Counted from the stretch's first letter, positions 35,206 to 44,649 are shown. The stretch is 55,343 bases of DNA from Oscillospiraceae bacterium (GCA_015065165.1 SVQU01000012.1:1-55343), one strand, 5' to 3'. Numbers and translations: made by a program. The notes: a model not told the origin generated them from the sequence alone.

Positions 35206-35679
35206 TTAATGTCCTCGAATATCAAAGGGATAACTGTATTTGTTTGAGGCGTTAAAGTAATAAATACTGTAATAGGTTTCGTCATTTGAAAGATTTTCGT
35301 CATATTCAAGGTTAACGTGCTCTATAAGCCTATTATTTACCTGCTCGCCGCTTTGAATTGCATATCCCACGGTTTCAAATTCTTCATCAAGCTTAGTCAA
35401 AAGCTTTTTCAAATCCTCATCGGAATTGGCTTTTACAAGCACCGTTCCGAAATAATTAATTCCGTTTCCGTTGCCGTTAAGCTTGCCGCGAACGGATTTT
35501 GATTGGATAATTTCAATTTCACTTTCGGATTTAATGATATCTTTAAATTCCTGCGTAAGATGGTGATTTATAAGAAAATTGTGGTTAATGAAAAATGAAA
35601 GAACAAACAAAAGCATTGAAACAACTAATGCAATAAAAACAGCAAGAACGATTTTCAACGGTTTTTTAATGTATGTCAT
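35206..35679 (-). CDS. hypothetical single-pass membrane protein
   Basis: I do not recognise this 157-residue protein. Residues 9-32 form one strong membrane segment after a short Lys-bearing start, so the remaining 125 residues probably face outside. That part is mixed in composition and has no Cys motifs; the segment NYFGTVLVKANSDEDLKKLLTKLDEEF suggests an alpha/beta fold. AAAGGAG precedes the ATG, codon use is like its neighbours, and it lies alone downstream of the SPFH gene on the same strand. A terminator separates the two. Confidence 0.7.
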   Translation of the reverse strand: MTYIKKPLKIVLAVFIALVVSMLLFVLSFFINHNFLINHHLTQEFKDIIKSESEIEIIQSKSVRGKLNGNGNGINYFGTVLVKANSDEDLKKLLTKLDEEFETVGYAIQSGEQVNNRLIEHVNLEYDENLSNDETYYSIYYFNASNKYSYPFDIRGH

Positions 35680-35787
35680 AGCGCTTTCTCCTTTGTTATG
35701 GGTATATTGTATATCGAAATTGAAGATTTGGCAATATAAAACCGTGAAAGTTTAAAATAATATTATATTTCGTTCAAAAGTGAACAA

Positions 35788-35818
35788 AAACTCCGTTGCT
35801 GATTTGCAACGGAGCTTT
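35788..35818 (-). terminator. terminator of the SPFH gene
   Basis: CTCCGTTGC / GCAACGGAG (35791-35799, 35806-35814) with a 6-nt loop; on the minus strand GTTTTTG follows. Confidence 0.8.
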
Positions 35819-35873
35819 TATATATAAAGAAAGGAAAGAAAATTACATAAAACAATCGTCATTGGGGTTGTGT

Positions 35874-36824
35874 TTAACAACCTTTTTCATCACAGCAAGG
35901 GTCGCCTTTCTTTGCCTTGGGTGTTTCGGCGGCGGATTTTGTGGTGTCGCCCAAGCCCGAGGTTTCGGAAAACATAACGTTGGATTTTGTCATATCAACC
36001 ACGTCAGAGGGGATGATAATCTTCGATGCCTTGCCGTTGGAAAGTGCAACCAAAGCCTCGTATTTCTTAAGCTCTAAAACGATGTTGTCGATGTTGGCAG
36101 CTCTGAGCGCGGCAAGACCGTCTGCCTCTGCCTTTTTGGAAAGGTAAATTGCTTTCGCCTCACCTTCCGCACGGGCAATTCTCGCGTCGCGTTCGCCTTC
36201 TGCCGCAAGAATCATTGCCTGCTTGTCGCCCTCTGCGCGGGTGATGGCTGCTGCCTTGTGGCCCTCTGCCTGAAGCATGGTTTCACGTCTGTCGCGTTCT
36301 GCCTTCATCTGCTTTTCCATTGCGTTTTGGATTTCCGCGGGAGGAATAATGTTTCTAAGCTCAACACGGTGAACCTTAATGCCCCACTTGTCGGTGGCTT
36401 CGTCAAGAATTTCGGTCATTTTGCCGTTTATGGTATCTCTGGAGGTTAAAGTGCCGTCCAATTCAAGCTCGCCGACAATGTTACGCAACGTGGTTGCCGC
36501 AAGGTTTGCTAAAGCCGAAATAGGGTTTTCCGCACCGTAGGCAAAAAGCTTTGCATCGTAAATGGCATAATAAATAACCGTGTCGATCTGCATTGTAACG
36601 TTATCCTTGGTGATAACGGGCTGGGGAGGGGAGTCCAAAACCTGTTCCTTAAGAGTAACGCGTTTTGCAACTCTTTCAAGCAAGGGGATTTTAAAGTGAA
36701 TGCCCGCTGTCCAGGTTTTACTGTATTTTCCGAGGAATTCAATAACGTATTCGTTGGCTTGGGGAACGATTTTGACACAGCATGCCAAAACTGCAATTAT
36801 CAGGATAACAAAAAACGGAATCAT
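35874..36824 (-). CDS. SPFH/Band 7 (stomatin-like) membrane protein
   Basis: Membrane scaffold protein of the stomatin/QmcA type, 316 residues. An N-terminal hydrophobic segment (1-18) anchors it. The Band 7 domain follows with VPQANEYVIEFLGKYSKTWTAG in two parts, VTKDNVTMQIDTVIYYAI-like strands and LRNIVGELELDGTLTSRD. A long A/E/R-rich coiled coil (about 165-235) drives oligomerisation. The last residues carry a Cys cluster (DPCCDEKGC) that is unusual for the family. No NfeD partner gene is adjacent. AGGAG precedes the ATG, and a strong promoter lies upstream. Confidence 0.9.
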   Translation of the reverse strand: MIPFFVILIIAVLACCVKIVPQANEYVIEFLGKYSKTWTAGIHFKIPLLERVAKRVTLKEQVLDSPPQPVITKDNVTMQIDTVIYYAIYDAKLFAYGAENPISALANLAATTLRNIVGELELDGTLTSRDTINGKMTEILDEATDKWGIKVHRVELRNIIPPAEIQNAMEKQMKAERDRRETMLQAEGHKAAAITRAEGDKQAMILAAEGERDARIARAEGEAKAIYLSKKAEADGLAALRAANIDNIVLELKKYEALVALSNGKASKIIIPSDVVDMTKSNVMFSETSGLGDTTKSAAETPKAKKGDPCCDEKGC

Positions 36825-36860
36825 AGCCGATTTCTCCTTAATAAAAATATTTCATTTTGA

Positions 36861-36889
36861 ATTTTATCACAGTGTTTTTGGTTTGTCAA
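36861..36889 (-). promoter_or_regulatory. promoter of the SPFH gene
   Basis: On the minus strand TTGACA (36884-36889) and TAAAAT (36861-36866) are 17 bases apart, with an extended TGA. Confidence 0.82.
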
Positions 36890-36979
36890 TGCTAACAAAA
36901 TATCAAAGTTTGACATTATTGTGCAATTTGTACACTTTTGCTTATTTAAATATAATGAAAATAACATATCCCAAAAACA

Positions 36980-37008
36980 TTGACAACAATATATCACTAT
37001 GTTATAAT
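36980..37008 (+). promoter_or_regulatory. consensus promoter of dockerin protein 1
   Basis: TTGACA (36980-36985) and TATAAT (37003-37008) with a 17-base spacer and an extended TGT. The same TTGACAA start appears in the promoters of the other two dockerin genes (46606, 52434). Confidence 0.88.
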
Positions 37009-37045
37009 GTTTTTACAAATGAACACAAGAAAGGAAATGTGTGAA

Positions 37046-40000
37046 ATGAAACAAACAAAAAGATTCATTGCTTTGTCTCTCGCTTTGTTGATGGTTCTCA
37101 GCTCTTTGCTCGCAGTTGTTGCGGGTGCGGCACAGGCTATCGACCTTTCTAAAAAAGGCGATATTAACGACAACGGCAAAATCGATGCTATGGACTATTT
37201 CATCGCTAAACGTGTGTATTACGGCAAATACAACCTTGATGAAAGTCTTTCCGACCGCCTTGATATCGATATCAACGGCAAATTTGAAGTTATGGACTGC
37301 ATGCTTTTGCAGCGCGTATACTTCAATACTTATGAAATTGCTCTCCCCGTAATGAGCAAGGTTGTAGCTGATTTCGATCCCGAACATTGGACCGATTATC
37401 AGAGCGGCGCTTCTCAGAACTATATCTTCACCGAAGATTATTCTGACGTAGCCGGCGGCTTTGCTTGGTGGCATATGATTTCTCTTAAGCCTGTTGAAGG
37501 CGTAGACAACGTTTACGAAGTTGTTGAAATCAGAATGGCAAACGGCAGCTCCGATGCAGTTGCTATCCCCGAGGGCGGCTTTGTATGGACCGTTCACTGC
37601 GATCCTGCAGCCGACACCAACGCGGCTTGGTTGCTCTCCTTTATGAGCTCCCTTTCCGCAGGTACTATGGTTCAGTTCACCGGCGTAGATTTTGCTAACA
37701 AGACTGCTTCTGCAGATGCTGACGCGGCTATCTACACTCCCGTTGATCCCGATCCTCCCATAGACTCTACCGATGATCCTTCCGAATCCACCGAAGATCC
37801 TACCGAAGATCCTTCTGAATCCACCGAAGAACCTTCTGAATCCACCGAAGATCCTTCTGAATCCACCGAAGATCCTTCCGTAGAACCCGAAGAAAATATT
37901 CTTTTGGACAAGGATGTTTCCGCTAACCTTGAATACTACGTAACCTGGGACGGAATTACAACCAACGGTACAGAATTTACCGATGGCTATCTCATTACCG
38001 ATGAAAACGTATTCTCTCCCATTTATAAAGATGATAACTGGGGCGGCTTCCAGAAGGCAGCAGGAAAGACTCTTGAATTGTCTGTTGCTTTGGACGGCAC
38101 CTTTGATATCAGCAAGATGCAGATTTATGTAGCAAACGGTTCTGCCGGTTCCGGCATTACAGAGCCTGCTACCATCAAAGCGTTCTATAAGAACGGCGAT
38201 GGCGAATGGATACAGCTCGGCGAAACCTTCGTAAGTAGCGAAACCGATGCTAACCAAAACGATAACGCTTCTATTATTACCTTCTTGGAATTCGCGGCTG
38301 ACGCTTCTGTTACAGCAACCGACGTTAAGTTCGAAATGAGTCCCAGAGAAGGCAAGGCGTTGATCTTCATTTCTGAAATTCTTGCATTCGGTAAGGAAGT
38401 AGTTACCGAAGAACCCGATCCTTCCGAAGATCCTTCTGAATCTACCGAAGTTGAGTCTTCCGAAGTTGAGTCTTCCGAAGTTGAATCTTCCGAAGTTGAA
38501 TCTTCTGAAGTTGAATCTTCCGAAGTAGAATCCTCCGAAGTTGAATCTTCTGAAGTCGAGTCTTCCGAAATTGAATCTTCCGAAGTTGAATCTTCCGAAG
38601 TTGAGTCTTCCGAAGTGGAATCCTCCGAAGTTGAATCTTCCGAAGTTGAGTCTTCCGAAGTTGAATCCTCCGAAGTTGAATCTTCCGAAGTAGAATCCTC
38701 CGAAGTTGAATCTTCCGAAGAATCCTCTGACGTTTCTTCTGAAGATCCTATCGAATCCGAAAACCTCGTTGCAGGTATGGATGACGGTGTTGACGGCTAC
38801 GGCAACTACACCGCAGACCTTACCGACGGCGCGGCTTACGGTGAAATCGTCTACAATAACAACTGGTTCGCATTCTATAACAATCCCGGTCATGCAGGCA
38901 TAAACGCTCCCGACGGTCTTGGTACTGTTACCTTCGATCTCGGCGCTCTCTATGCTATTGACGAAGTAAAGGTTAATACCTTCATCGGCAGCCAGTCCGG
39001 TATTAATGCTCCCGCTAAGATGGAAGTATTCTATGCAGGCGCAGACGGCGTTTACGTTTCTCTCGGCGAAGTTGCATACCAGGACAACGGCACCGACGTA
39101 CAGTGGGGTGTTGTTGAAGCAGGCGTTGATGCACAGTTTATCAAAGTTGAAGTTACTCTTAACGGTACTTTCGCGTTCATTAACGAAATCGAAGTTTGGG
39201 GCGTTGCTGCTTCTTCCGATGAATCTTCCGAAGAACCTTCCTCTGAAGAACCTTCCTCCGAAGAACCCTCTTCCGAAGAACCCTCTTCCGAAGAACCCTC
39301 CTCCGAAGAACCTTCCTCCGAAGAACCCTCTTCCGAAGAACCTTCCTCTGAAGAACCTTCCTCCGAAGAACCCTCTTCCGAAGAACCTTCCTCTGAAGAA
39401 CCCTCCTCTGAAGAACCTTCTTCTGAAGATCCCTCTTCTGAAGAATCCTCTGAAGATGAATTTATTGTTCCAGACGAAGTTAGCAACCTTATTTCCGGCA
39501 TGGAAATTGCACAGCTTTCTGTTACCAGCTATACCGGCGGTCTTACCGATGGTATTAAGCCTACCTATCTCGATGGTAACTCCGGCGAATGGTTTGCATT
39601 CTACAATCACGTGAACTATCCCGATAAAGTAAACACTGTTGACGGTATCGGTACTATGTTCATCGATTTGGAAGAAGAAAAACTTCTTACCGATATCAAG
39701 ATTCTCACCTTCCTCAATAGCAAATGGGGTATCAATGCTCCTGCTAAGGTAGAAGTATTCTCCTCCAAGACCGGCGAAGACGGCGATTGGTTGTCCGCAG
39801 GCGAGCCCGTTTATGAAGAAAACAGCAACGAAGGTCGTTGGGGTACTGTTACCATCAACAGACAGGCTCGTTTTGTTAAGGTTATTGTAACTCTTAACGG
39901 AACCTTCGCATTCTTTGGTGAAGTTGAACTTTACGGCGCAGACGTTCCTTCCGAATCTACCGAGGAATCCTCCGAAGTGGTTGAATCCTCCGAAGAATCT

Positions 40001-42733
40001 TCCGAAATCGAAGAATCCTCCGAGGTAGTTGAATCCTCTGAAGTGGTTGAATCCTCTGAAGTAGTTGAATCTTCCGACGTTGAAGAATCCTCTGAAGTTG
40101 AAGTTCCCGAATCCGTAAACCTTGCTTTGGGCAAGGAATACACCGCTTCTGCTGAAGGTGCGGGCGGTTATATCGGTACAGGTCTTACCGACGGTGAAAC
40201 CTTCATTTGGACCACCTACGGTACCGATAAGGCATTCTGCTTTAACGGCAACAACACTGTTGACCGTATCGGTACTTTCACTATCGATCTTGGCGCATAC
40301 TGCACCATTACCGATGTAAATACTCACCTTTACGTATACGAAGTTGACGGCATTAAGGTTCCCGAAGCTATCAAGATCTACGTTTCTGAAAACGGCGAAA
40401 CCTATACCGAGCTCGGCGCATCCGTTCTTCCTTCCTACGATACTTCCGCAGGCGACATGTCTGAAGTTCGTTGGGCAACTCTTAACGCAACTGCAGAAAA
40501 CGTTCGTTTCGTTAAGGTTGAAGTTCTTATCAACTACGGTATGAACATCTTCGATGAAATCCAGGTTATGGGTTACAAGACCGCTGATATCGAAACCGAA
40601 GATTCCTCCGACGTTGAAGAATCCTCCGAAGTAGTTGAATCTTCTGAAATTGTTGAATCTTCTGAAGTAGAAGAATCCTCTGAAGTAATCGAATCCTCTG
40701 ACGAATCCTCCGAAGTTGAAGAATCCTCTGATGCTGACGAATCGTCCGAAGTTGAACCCACTCTTACTCCTGCCCTCGAAGGCAAGGTAGTTAACGCATT
40801 TAACCCTGTAAGTTGGAACAAGATTGAAGATGGCGCTAACCAGGTTTATATCTTCACCGAAGATTTTGACGGTGCAGGTTACTCTTGGTGGACCATGGCT
40901 TCCTTGAAGCCCGTTGAAGGCGAAGACAACGTTTATGAGGTTGTTGAAGCTCGCGCAGCAAATGGTTACACTAACGCTCTCGCAGTTCCCGAAAACGGCT
41001 TTGTTTGGGTTGTATATTGCGCTCCCGAAGAAGGCACCAACGGTGTTTGGGGTCTCTCCTTCATCGGCGGTCTTACCGCAGGCGACCTCGTTAAGTTCAC
41101 CGGCGTAGATATTGCAAACCAGACCACCACTGCAGATTCTAATGCAACCGTAGTTCCCAAGTATTCTGTTGGCAACCTTGCATATGGTAAGGACTGCGAA
41201 GCAGAAATCGACAACACTACCTATACTGCAAGCCTCACCGATGGTCTTGCGGCAAACATTCTTACCTATAACAGCAACTGGTATGCTATGAAGAAGGATA
41301 CCGGTAAAGACTATATCATCGTTAACCTCGGCGATGTTTACGCTATCGACCAGATTAAGGTTAACACCTTCGTTGGTTTTATGTCCGGTATCGGTGCTCC
41401 CGACCGTTTGGAAGTTTTCGTTTCTGAAGACGGCAACACCTACACCTCTCTCGGCTTGATTAGATATTCTTACAACGGCGACGGCAACAACACCGGTGCT
41501 GTTGAATGGGGTATCGCTAATGCATACAACGCAAAAGCACAGTACATCAAGCTTGTAGTTGCAAACAGCACAACCTTCGCGTTCTTCAACGAAATCGTTG
41601 TTACCGAAGGCGATGCAAATGCAGAAGCAATCGTTCCCTCTAAGAACCTTGTTTACGGTAATGCTTACACCTCCACTAAGTCTCCCTCCGACAGCTACCC
41701 TGACAGCGGTAAAGAACTTACCGACGGTATCAGAGTAAACGACGTTACCATTGGCTCTCCTACTTATAAGGATGCAAGATGGGTTGGTTATACTACCGGC
41801 AGCACCAACGTTGAAATCTCTATGGTTCTCGGCGACGGTACAGGTTCGTATATGTTGGATAAGATCGTTACCAACGTTGGTGCCGATAAAATCGGTTCCG
41901 GCATTACTGCCCCCAGAACCATTATCGCTTACTATAAGAACGTAGACGGCGAATGGGTTCAGTTCGGCGAAACCTTCACAACCGAAGCTATTAACGACAC
42001 CTATGCAGTAAACGTTGAATTTACTGTCGATACTGCTGTTGAAGCAACCGAAATCAAGCTTTATTATGAAAATAATATGTGCTGGATCAGCGAAATCGAA
42101 GCTTATGGCGTTAAAGTAGAAGTTGAAGTGCCCGATGTTTCTGACGAAACCTCTGATGAAACCTCTGATGAAACCTCCGACGAATCCACTGAAGATTCCT
42201 CCGAGCCTGTAGAACTCGAAAACGTTCTCCTTGACAAGGTATACACCACCGAAGGCGGTTCTGCTTACTCTTATAAGACTTACGCGGCTACTAACGGCGA
42301 CGAGCTCACCGACGGTTATATCATCACCGATGATAATATGCACGAAACTGCATACAAGGATGACAACTGGGGCGCATACGGAAGCCTTTCCGGCGGCGCT
42401 ACCTTGACTGTAAACTTTGCGTTGGAAGGCTCTTACAAAATCTCTGAAATCGTGATTGATGCTGCAGCTACCAAGTGTGGCTCCGGTATTGCTCAGCCCG
42501 GCACCGTTACTGTATATTACAAGAACGGCGACGGCGAATGGGTTCAGTTTGGCGAAACCTTTATCAGCAGCGAATCTGATGACACTACCGATCCCACTCG
42601 TGTTTCCACCATCACCATTTCTGTTGATGAAGCTGTTGAAGCAACCGAGCTTAAGATTGAAGTTTCTCCCAGAGACGGCAAATCTATGGTATTTATGTCT
42701 GAAATTCAGGCTCTCGGTTACGAACTTGTTTAA
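37046..42733 (+). CDS. secreted dockerin protein 1 with seven discoidin-like modules
   Basis: Secreted multimodular protein of 1895 residues. A signal peptide (1-30, ending AGAAQ) precedes an N-terminal type I dockerin (about 35-95) with loops DINDNGKIDAMD and DIDINGKFEVMD, both calcium-competent. Then come an unnamed module X (about 102-232, DNA 37350-37740), a Ser/Glu linker, discoidin (F5/8 C)-like modules at about 37890-38410, 38757-39210, 39480-39945 and 40108-40585, a second X module (40780-41165), and three more discoidin-like modules to the C-terminus. Linkers are SSEVE and SSEEP repeats. Discoidin folds commonly bind carbohydrate. No catalytic domain and no wall anchor is visible, so it would be held by its dockerin. 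The start ATG 37046 opens the signal peptide; upstream in-frame ATGs are poorly placed. Confidence 0.85.
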   Translation: MKQTKRFIALSLALLMVLSSLLAVVAGAAQAIDLSKKGDINDNGKIDAMDYFIAKRVYYGKYNLDESLSDRLDIDINGKFEVMDCMLLQRVYFNTYEIALPVMSKVVADFDPEHWTDYQSGASQNYIFTEDYSDVAGGFAWWHMISLKPVEGVDNVYEVVEIRMANGSSDAVAIPEGGFVWTVHCDPAADTNAAWLLSFMSSLSAGTMVQFTGVDFANKTASADADAAIYTPVDPDPPIDSTDDPSESTEDPTEDPSESTEEPSESTEDPSESTEDPSVEPEENILLDKDVSANLEYYVTWDGITTNGTEFTDGYLITDENVFSPIYKDDNWGGFQKAAGKTLELSVALDGTFDISKMQIYVANGSAGSGITEPATIKAFYKNGDGEWIQLGETFVSSETDANQNDNASIITFLEFAADASVTATDVKFEMSPREGKALIFISEILAFGKEVVTEEPDPSEDPSESTEVESSEVESSEVESSEVESSEVESSEVESSEVESSEVESSEIESSEVESSEVESSEVESSEVESSEVESSEVESSEVESSEVESSEVESSEESSDVSSEDPIESENLVAGMDDGVDGYGNYTADLTDGAAYGEIVYNNNWFAFYNNPGHAGINAPDGLGTVTFDLGALYAIDEVKVNTFIGSQSGINAPAKMEVFYAGADGVYVSLGEVAYQDNGTDVQWGVVEAGVDAQFIKVEVTLNGTFAFINEIEVWGVAASSDESSEEPSSEEPSSEEPSSEEPSSEEPSSEEPSSEEPSSEEPSSEEPSSEEPSSEEPSSEEPSSEEPSSEDPSSEESSEDEFIVPDEVSNLISGMEIAQLSVTSYTGGLTDGIKPTYLDGNSGEWFAFYNHVNYPDKVNTVDGIGTMFIDLEEEKLLTDIKILTFLNSKWGINAPAKVEVFSSKTGEDGDWLSAGEPVYEENSNEGRWGTVTINRQARFVKVIVTLNGTFAFFGEVELYGADVPSESTEESSEVVESSEESSEIEESSEVVESSEVVESSEVVESSDVEESSEVEVPESVNLALGKEYTASAEGAGGYIGTGLTDGETFIWTTYGTDKAFCFNGNNTVDRIGTFTIDLGAYCTITDVNTHLYVYEVDGIKVPEAIKIYVSENGETYTELGASVLPSYDTSAGDMSEVRWATLNATAENVRFVKVEVLINYGMNIFDEIQVMGYKTADIETEDSSDVEESSEVVESSEIVESSEVEESSEVIESSDESSEVEESSDADESSEVEPTLTPALEGKVVNAFNPVSWNKIEDGANQVYIFTEDFDGAGYSWWTMASLKPVEGEDNVYEVVEARAANGYTNALAVPENGFVWVVYCAPEEGTNGVWGLSFIGGLTAGDLVKFTGVDIANQTTTADSNATVVPKYSVGNLAYGKDCEAEIDNTTYTASLTDGLAANILTYNSNWYAMKKDTGKDYIIVNLGDVYAIDQIKVNTFVGFMSGIGAPDRLEVFVSEDGNTYTSLGLIRYSYNGDGNNTGAVEWGIANAYNAKAQYIKLVVANSTTFAFFNEIVVTEGDANAEAIVPSKNLVYGNAYTSTKSPSDSYPDSGKELTDGIRVNDVTIGSPTYKDARWVGYTTGSTNVEISMVLGDGTGSYMLDKIVTNVGADKIGSGITAPRTIIAYYKNVDGEWVQFGETFTTEAINDTYAVNVEFTVDTAVEATEIKLYYENNMCWISEIEAYGVKVEVEVPDVSDETSDETSDETSDESTEDSSEPVELENVLLDKVYTTEGGSAYSYKTYAATNGDELTDGYIITDDNMHETAYKDDNWGAYGSLSGGATLTVNFALEGSYKISEIVIDAAATKCGSGIAQPGTVTVYYKNGDGEWVQFGETFISSESDDTTDPTRVSTITISVDEAVEATELKIEVSPRDGKSMVFMSEIQALGYELV
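38447..38720 (+). repeat. 15-bp tandem repeat encoding SSEVE
   Basis: About 18 copies of a unit like GAAGTTGAATCTTCC encode (SSEVE)n between discoidin-like modules 1 and 2. Synonymous changes scatter among units. The array is a likely site of length variation and of assembly error. Confidence 0.9.
39222..39445 (+). repeat. 15-bp tandem repeat encoding SSEEP
   Basis: About 14 copies of a unit like TCCTCTGAAGAACCT encode (SSEEP)n between discoidin-like modules 2 and 3. The same unit is reused in the linkers of the protein at 46726. Confidence 0.9.
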
Positions 42734-42756
42734 TTAATAATTAATAAAAGCTCTGA

Positions 42757-42793
42757 GGCGCACTTCGCAAGAAGTGCGCCTTTGTTTTGTCTC
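42757..42793 (+). terminator. terminator of dockerin protein 1
   Basis: GGCGCACTTC / GAAGTGCGCC perfect stem with a GCAA tetraloop, followed by TTTGTTTTG. Confidence 0.88.
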
Positions 42794-42861
42794 GAAAACC
42801 TATTTCAATTGCGCTATGACTTCGCAAAAATGTAGAAATTCTTGAAAAAAGAAAAATACCC

Positions 42862-42890
42862 TTGCATTTCGGGATTTTTTGTAGTATTAT
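42862..42890 (+). promoter_or_regulatory. promoter of the MFS transporter gene
   Basis: TTGCAT (42862-42867) and TATTAT (42885-42890) with a 17-base spacer. This lies upstream of ATG 42931, confirming that start over in-frame codons inside the promoter. Confidence 0.65.
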
Positions 42891-42930
42891 GGTTAGGTTG
42901 AATAAAACAATACGAAAGGAAACTTTTTGT

Positions 42931-44217
42931 ATGGCTTCGGTTAAATCAAAGGGCGGTTGGCGCACCAACAAATGGATTCGCGCGGCAATCCCCGCACTTT
43001 TGCTTCATTGCAGTATCGGTACCGTTTATTGCTGGTCCACTTTTAGTGAAAGAATCGGCGATTATATCGGCTTTTCCAAAAGCTCGGTTGAATGGGCGTT
43101 CAGCTTGGCTATCTTCTTCTTGGGTATGTCCGCGGCATTTTTGGGCAACGTTGTAGAAAAGGATATCCACAAATCCTCTCTTATCGCTTCTATCTGCTTT
43201 GCTTTGGGTATGGCAGGTTCGGGATTTTTCATCTGGTACGGCGGTTCTCATCAAAGCAGCGTTTTCGTTTTGATAGGTCTTTACGTTTGCTACGGATTGA
43301 TTATGGGTATCGGTCTTGGTACAGGATATCTTTCTCCCGTTAAAACCCTTATGCTTTGGTTTAAGGATAATAAAGGCCTTGCTACAGGTCTTGCCGTTGC
43401 AGGTTTCGGCGCGGCAAAGGCAATCGCTACTCCTATTATGGAATGGATGCTTAACAACCTTGGCGACGGCGCGATTTATAAAATGTTCGTTATCCTTGCA
43501 GTGTTCTATTTTGTGCTTATGTTTGTTGGCCACCTTCTTCTTAAAAAGCCTGACGATTGGCACGAACCCACAGACGCTTCCGAAAAGCCCGGCATTATGG
43601 CGGTTATCAAAACCCGTCCCGTGCTTAACTATATCGGAATTTGGTTGATGTTCTACCTTAACATCACCTGCGGTCTTATGCTTATCTCTCAGGAAAAATA
43701 TATCCTTAAATGTCTTGGACTTTCTGTTGTTATTTTCCCTGTAATCTCTGCTGTTTTCAATGCGGGCGGCCGTCTTGGCTTCTCTGCGGCAGGTGATAAA
43801 TGCAAAGACAGAAACACTATTTATAAGGTTATCTTTATTGTTTCCATCGTTACTACCGCGGCGGTTGTTCTTACCAAGGGTATCGTTAACGGCTCGGGCA
43901 ATATGGTTCTTACCGCTTTGGTTGTTGTTCTCATTATGGCGGTTAACGCAGGTTACGGCGGCGGATTCTCCAACGTACCCACACTTCTTTCCGACCATTA
44001 CGGTATGTCCAGCATCAGCGCCTTGCACGGTATAACCCTTTCCGCTTGGGGTTTTGCAGGTCTTACAGGTAATAACCTTGCCAGCCTTATCGTTAACAAA
44101 TTCGGCGCAAATAACGTTGCCGAGGGATATCAGGCTGTGCTTTACGTAACCCTTGCGCTTTATGCGGTTGCGCTTGTGTTAAGCTTTGTGTTCGTTCGTC
44201 CTAACAAAAATAAATAA
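42931..44217 (+). CDS. MFS transporter, oxalate/formate antiporter (OFA) family
   Basis: Twelve-helix membrane transporter, 428 residues. The OFA-type opening is clear: LLLHCSIGTVYCWSTFSERI in the first helix, then WAFSLAIFFLGMSAAFLG, and the family loop LGTGYLSPVKTLMLWFKDNKGLATGLAVAG (split about residues 130-160). A second half follows after DWHEPTDA. OFA members exchange monocarboxylates such as oxalate/formate or move pyruvate and lactate; the substrate here is not readable. AAAGGA stands 9 bases before ATG 42931. It is a single-gene unit with its own terminator. Confidence 0.88.
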   Translation: MASVKSKGGWRTNKWIRAAIPALLLHCSIGTVYCWSTFSERIGDYIGFSKSSVEWAFSLAIFFLGMSAAFLGNVVEKDIHKSSLIASICFALGMAGSGFFIWYGGSHQSSVFVLIGLYVCYGLIMGIGLGTGYLSPVKTLMLWFKDNKGLATGLAVAGFGAAKAIATPIMEWMLNNLGDGAIYKMFVILAVFYFVLMFVGHLLLKKPDDWHEPTDASEKPGIMAVIKTRPVLNYIGIWLMFYLNITCGLMLISQEKYILKCLGLSVVIFPVISAVFNAGGRLGFSAAGDKCKDRNTIYKVIFIVSIVTTAAVVLTKGIVNGSGNMVLTALVVVLIMAVNAGYGGGFSNVPTLLSDHYGMSSISALHGITLSAWGFAGLTGNNLASLIVNKFGANNVAEGYQAVLYVTLALYAVALVLSFVFVRPNKNK

Positions 44218-44226
44218 ATGCAATAT

Positions 44227-44258
44227 AAAAGCCGTTGGAATTACTCCGACGGCTTTTT
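44227..44258 (+). terminator. terminator of the MFS gene
   Basis: AAAAGCCGT-TGGA / TCCG-ACGGCTTTT stem with TTTTTG at the 3' side. Confidence 0.85.
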
Positions 44259-44311
44259 GTATAAGGCGATTTGGGTGTTTCGGGCTTTGCGTTTTTGGGA
44301 AACATCAAAAT

Positions 44312-44343
44312 AAAAAATCCCGTTCGGAAGAACGAGATTTTTT
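44312..44343 (-). terminator. terminator of tRNA-Leu
   Basis: On the minus strand AAATCTCGTTC-TTCC-GAACGGGATTT is followed by TTTATTTT, starting directly after the encoded CCA. Confidence 0.85.
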
Positions 44344-44425
44344 GGTGCGGATGAAAGGACTTGAACCTTCACGCAATTGCACCGGTTTCTAAGACCGGCT
44401 CGTCTGCCAATTCCGACACATCCGC
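44343..44425 (-). tRNA. tRNA-Leu (anticodon UAG), CCA encoded
   Basis: Minus-strand class II tRNA of 83 nt. The acceptor arms GCGGATG and CATCCGC pair perfectly. The anticodon arm is CCGGT-CTTAGAA-ACCGG with anticodon TAG, reading CUA and other CUN Leu codons. A short variable arm TGC-AATT-GCG follows, and the T arm is GAAGG-TTCAAGT-CCTTT. Discriminator A and CCA are encoded. It stands alone with its own promoter and terminator. Confidence 0.95.
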
Positions 44426-44435
44426 GTTAGTTCGA

Positions 44436-44464
44436 ATTGTATCATAAAATAATTCATTTGTCAA
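44436..44464 (-). promoter_or_regulatory. promoter of tRNA-Leu
   Basis: On the minus strand TTGACA (44459-44464) and TACAAT (44436-44441) are 17 bases apart with an extended TGA, ending about 10 bases before the mature 5' end. Confidence 0.88.
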
Positions 44465-44510
44465 CCTATTTATAATATTAGAAAAATATGCATCACTGAA
44501 TTATTTGATG

Positions 44511-44649
44511 CCCTTTGTTCATAGTGAAAAATACAATAAAAAATAGAAAAATACAATAAAAAATAAAAAAAGACTCGGGTTTGCCCGAGTCTTTACATTT
44601 TAAAGCTAAAAAATAACTTTTTCGCGATCTTCGCCTTTATCCAAGCCGA
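44511..44649. repeat. duplicated terminator module, copy 1
   Basis: This copy matches 44758-44876 nearly base for base: CCCTTTGTTCATAG, an A-rich stretch, a terminator AAGACTCGGG-TTTG-CCCGAGTCTT (44570-44593), then TTTTCGCGATCTTCGCC to AAGCCGA. It differs by a 20-bp internal duplication (AAAAATACAAT...) and a few substitutions. No gene is attached to this copy. Confidence 0.9.

Noticed and set aside
37013-42343. 1776-codon open frame on the minus strand
   Set aside because: It lies in exact codon register opposite dockerin protein 1 and is open only because TTA, CTA and TCA are avoided in the sense gene. It has no ribosome binding site or recognisable domains, and low-complexity Phe/Gly/Arg mirrors the Ser/Glu linkers.
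44186-44392. 68-codon plus-strand frame ending KGLEPSRNCTGF
   Set aside because: This ending is the well-known false translation of the antisense of a tRNA gene; the region is tRNA-Leu and its terminator.
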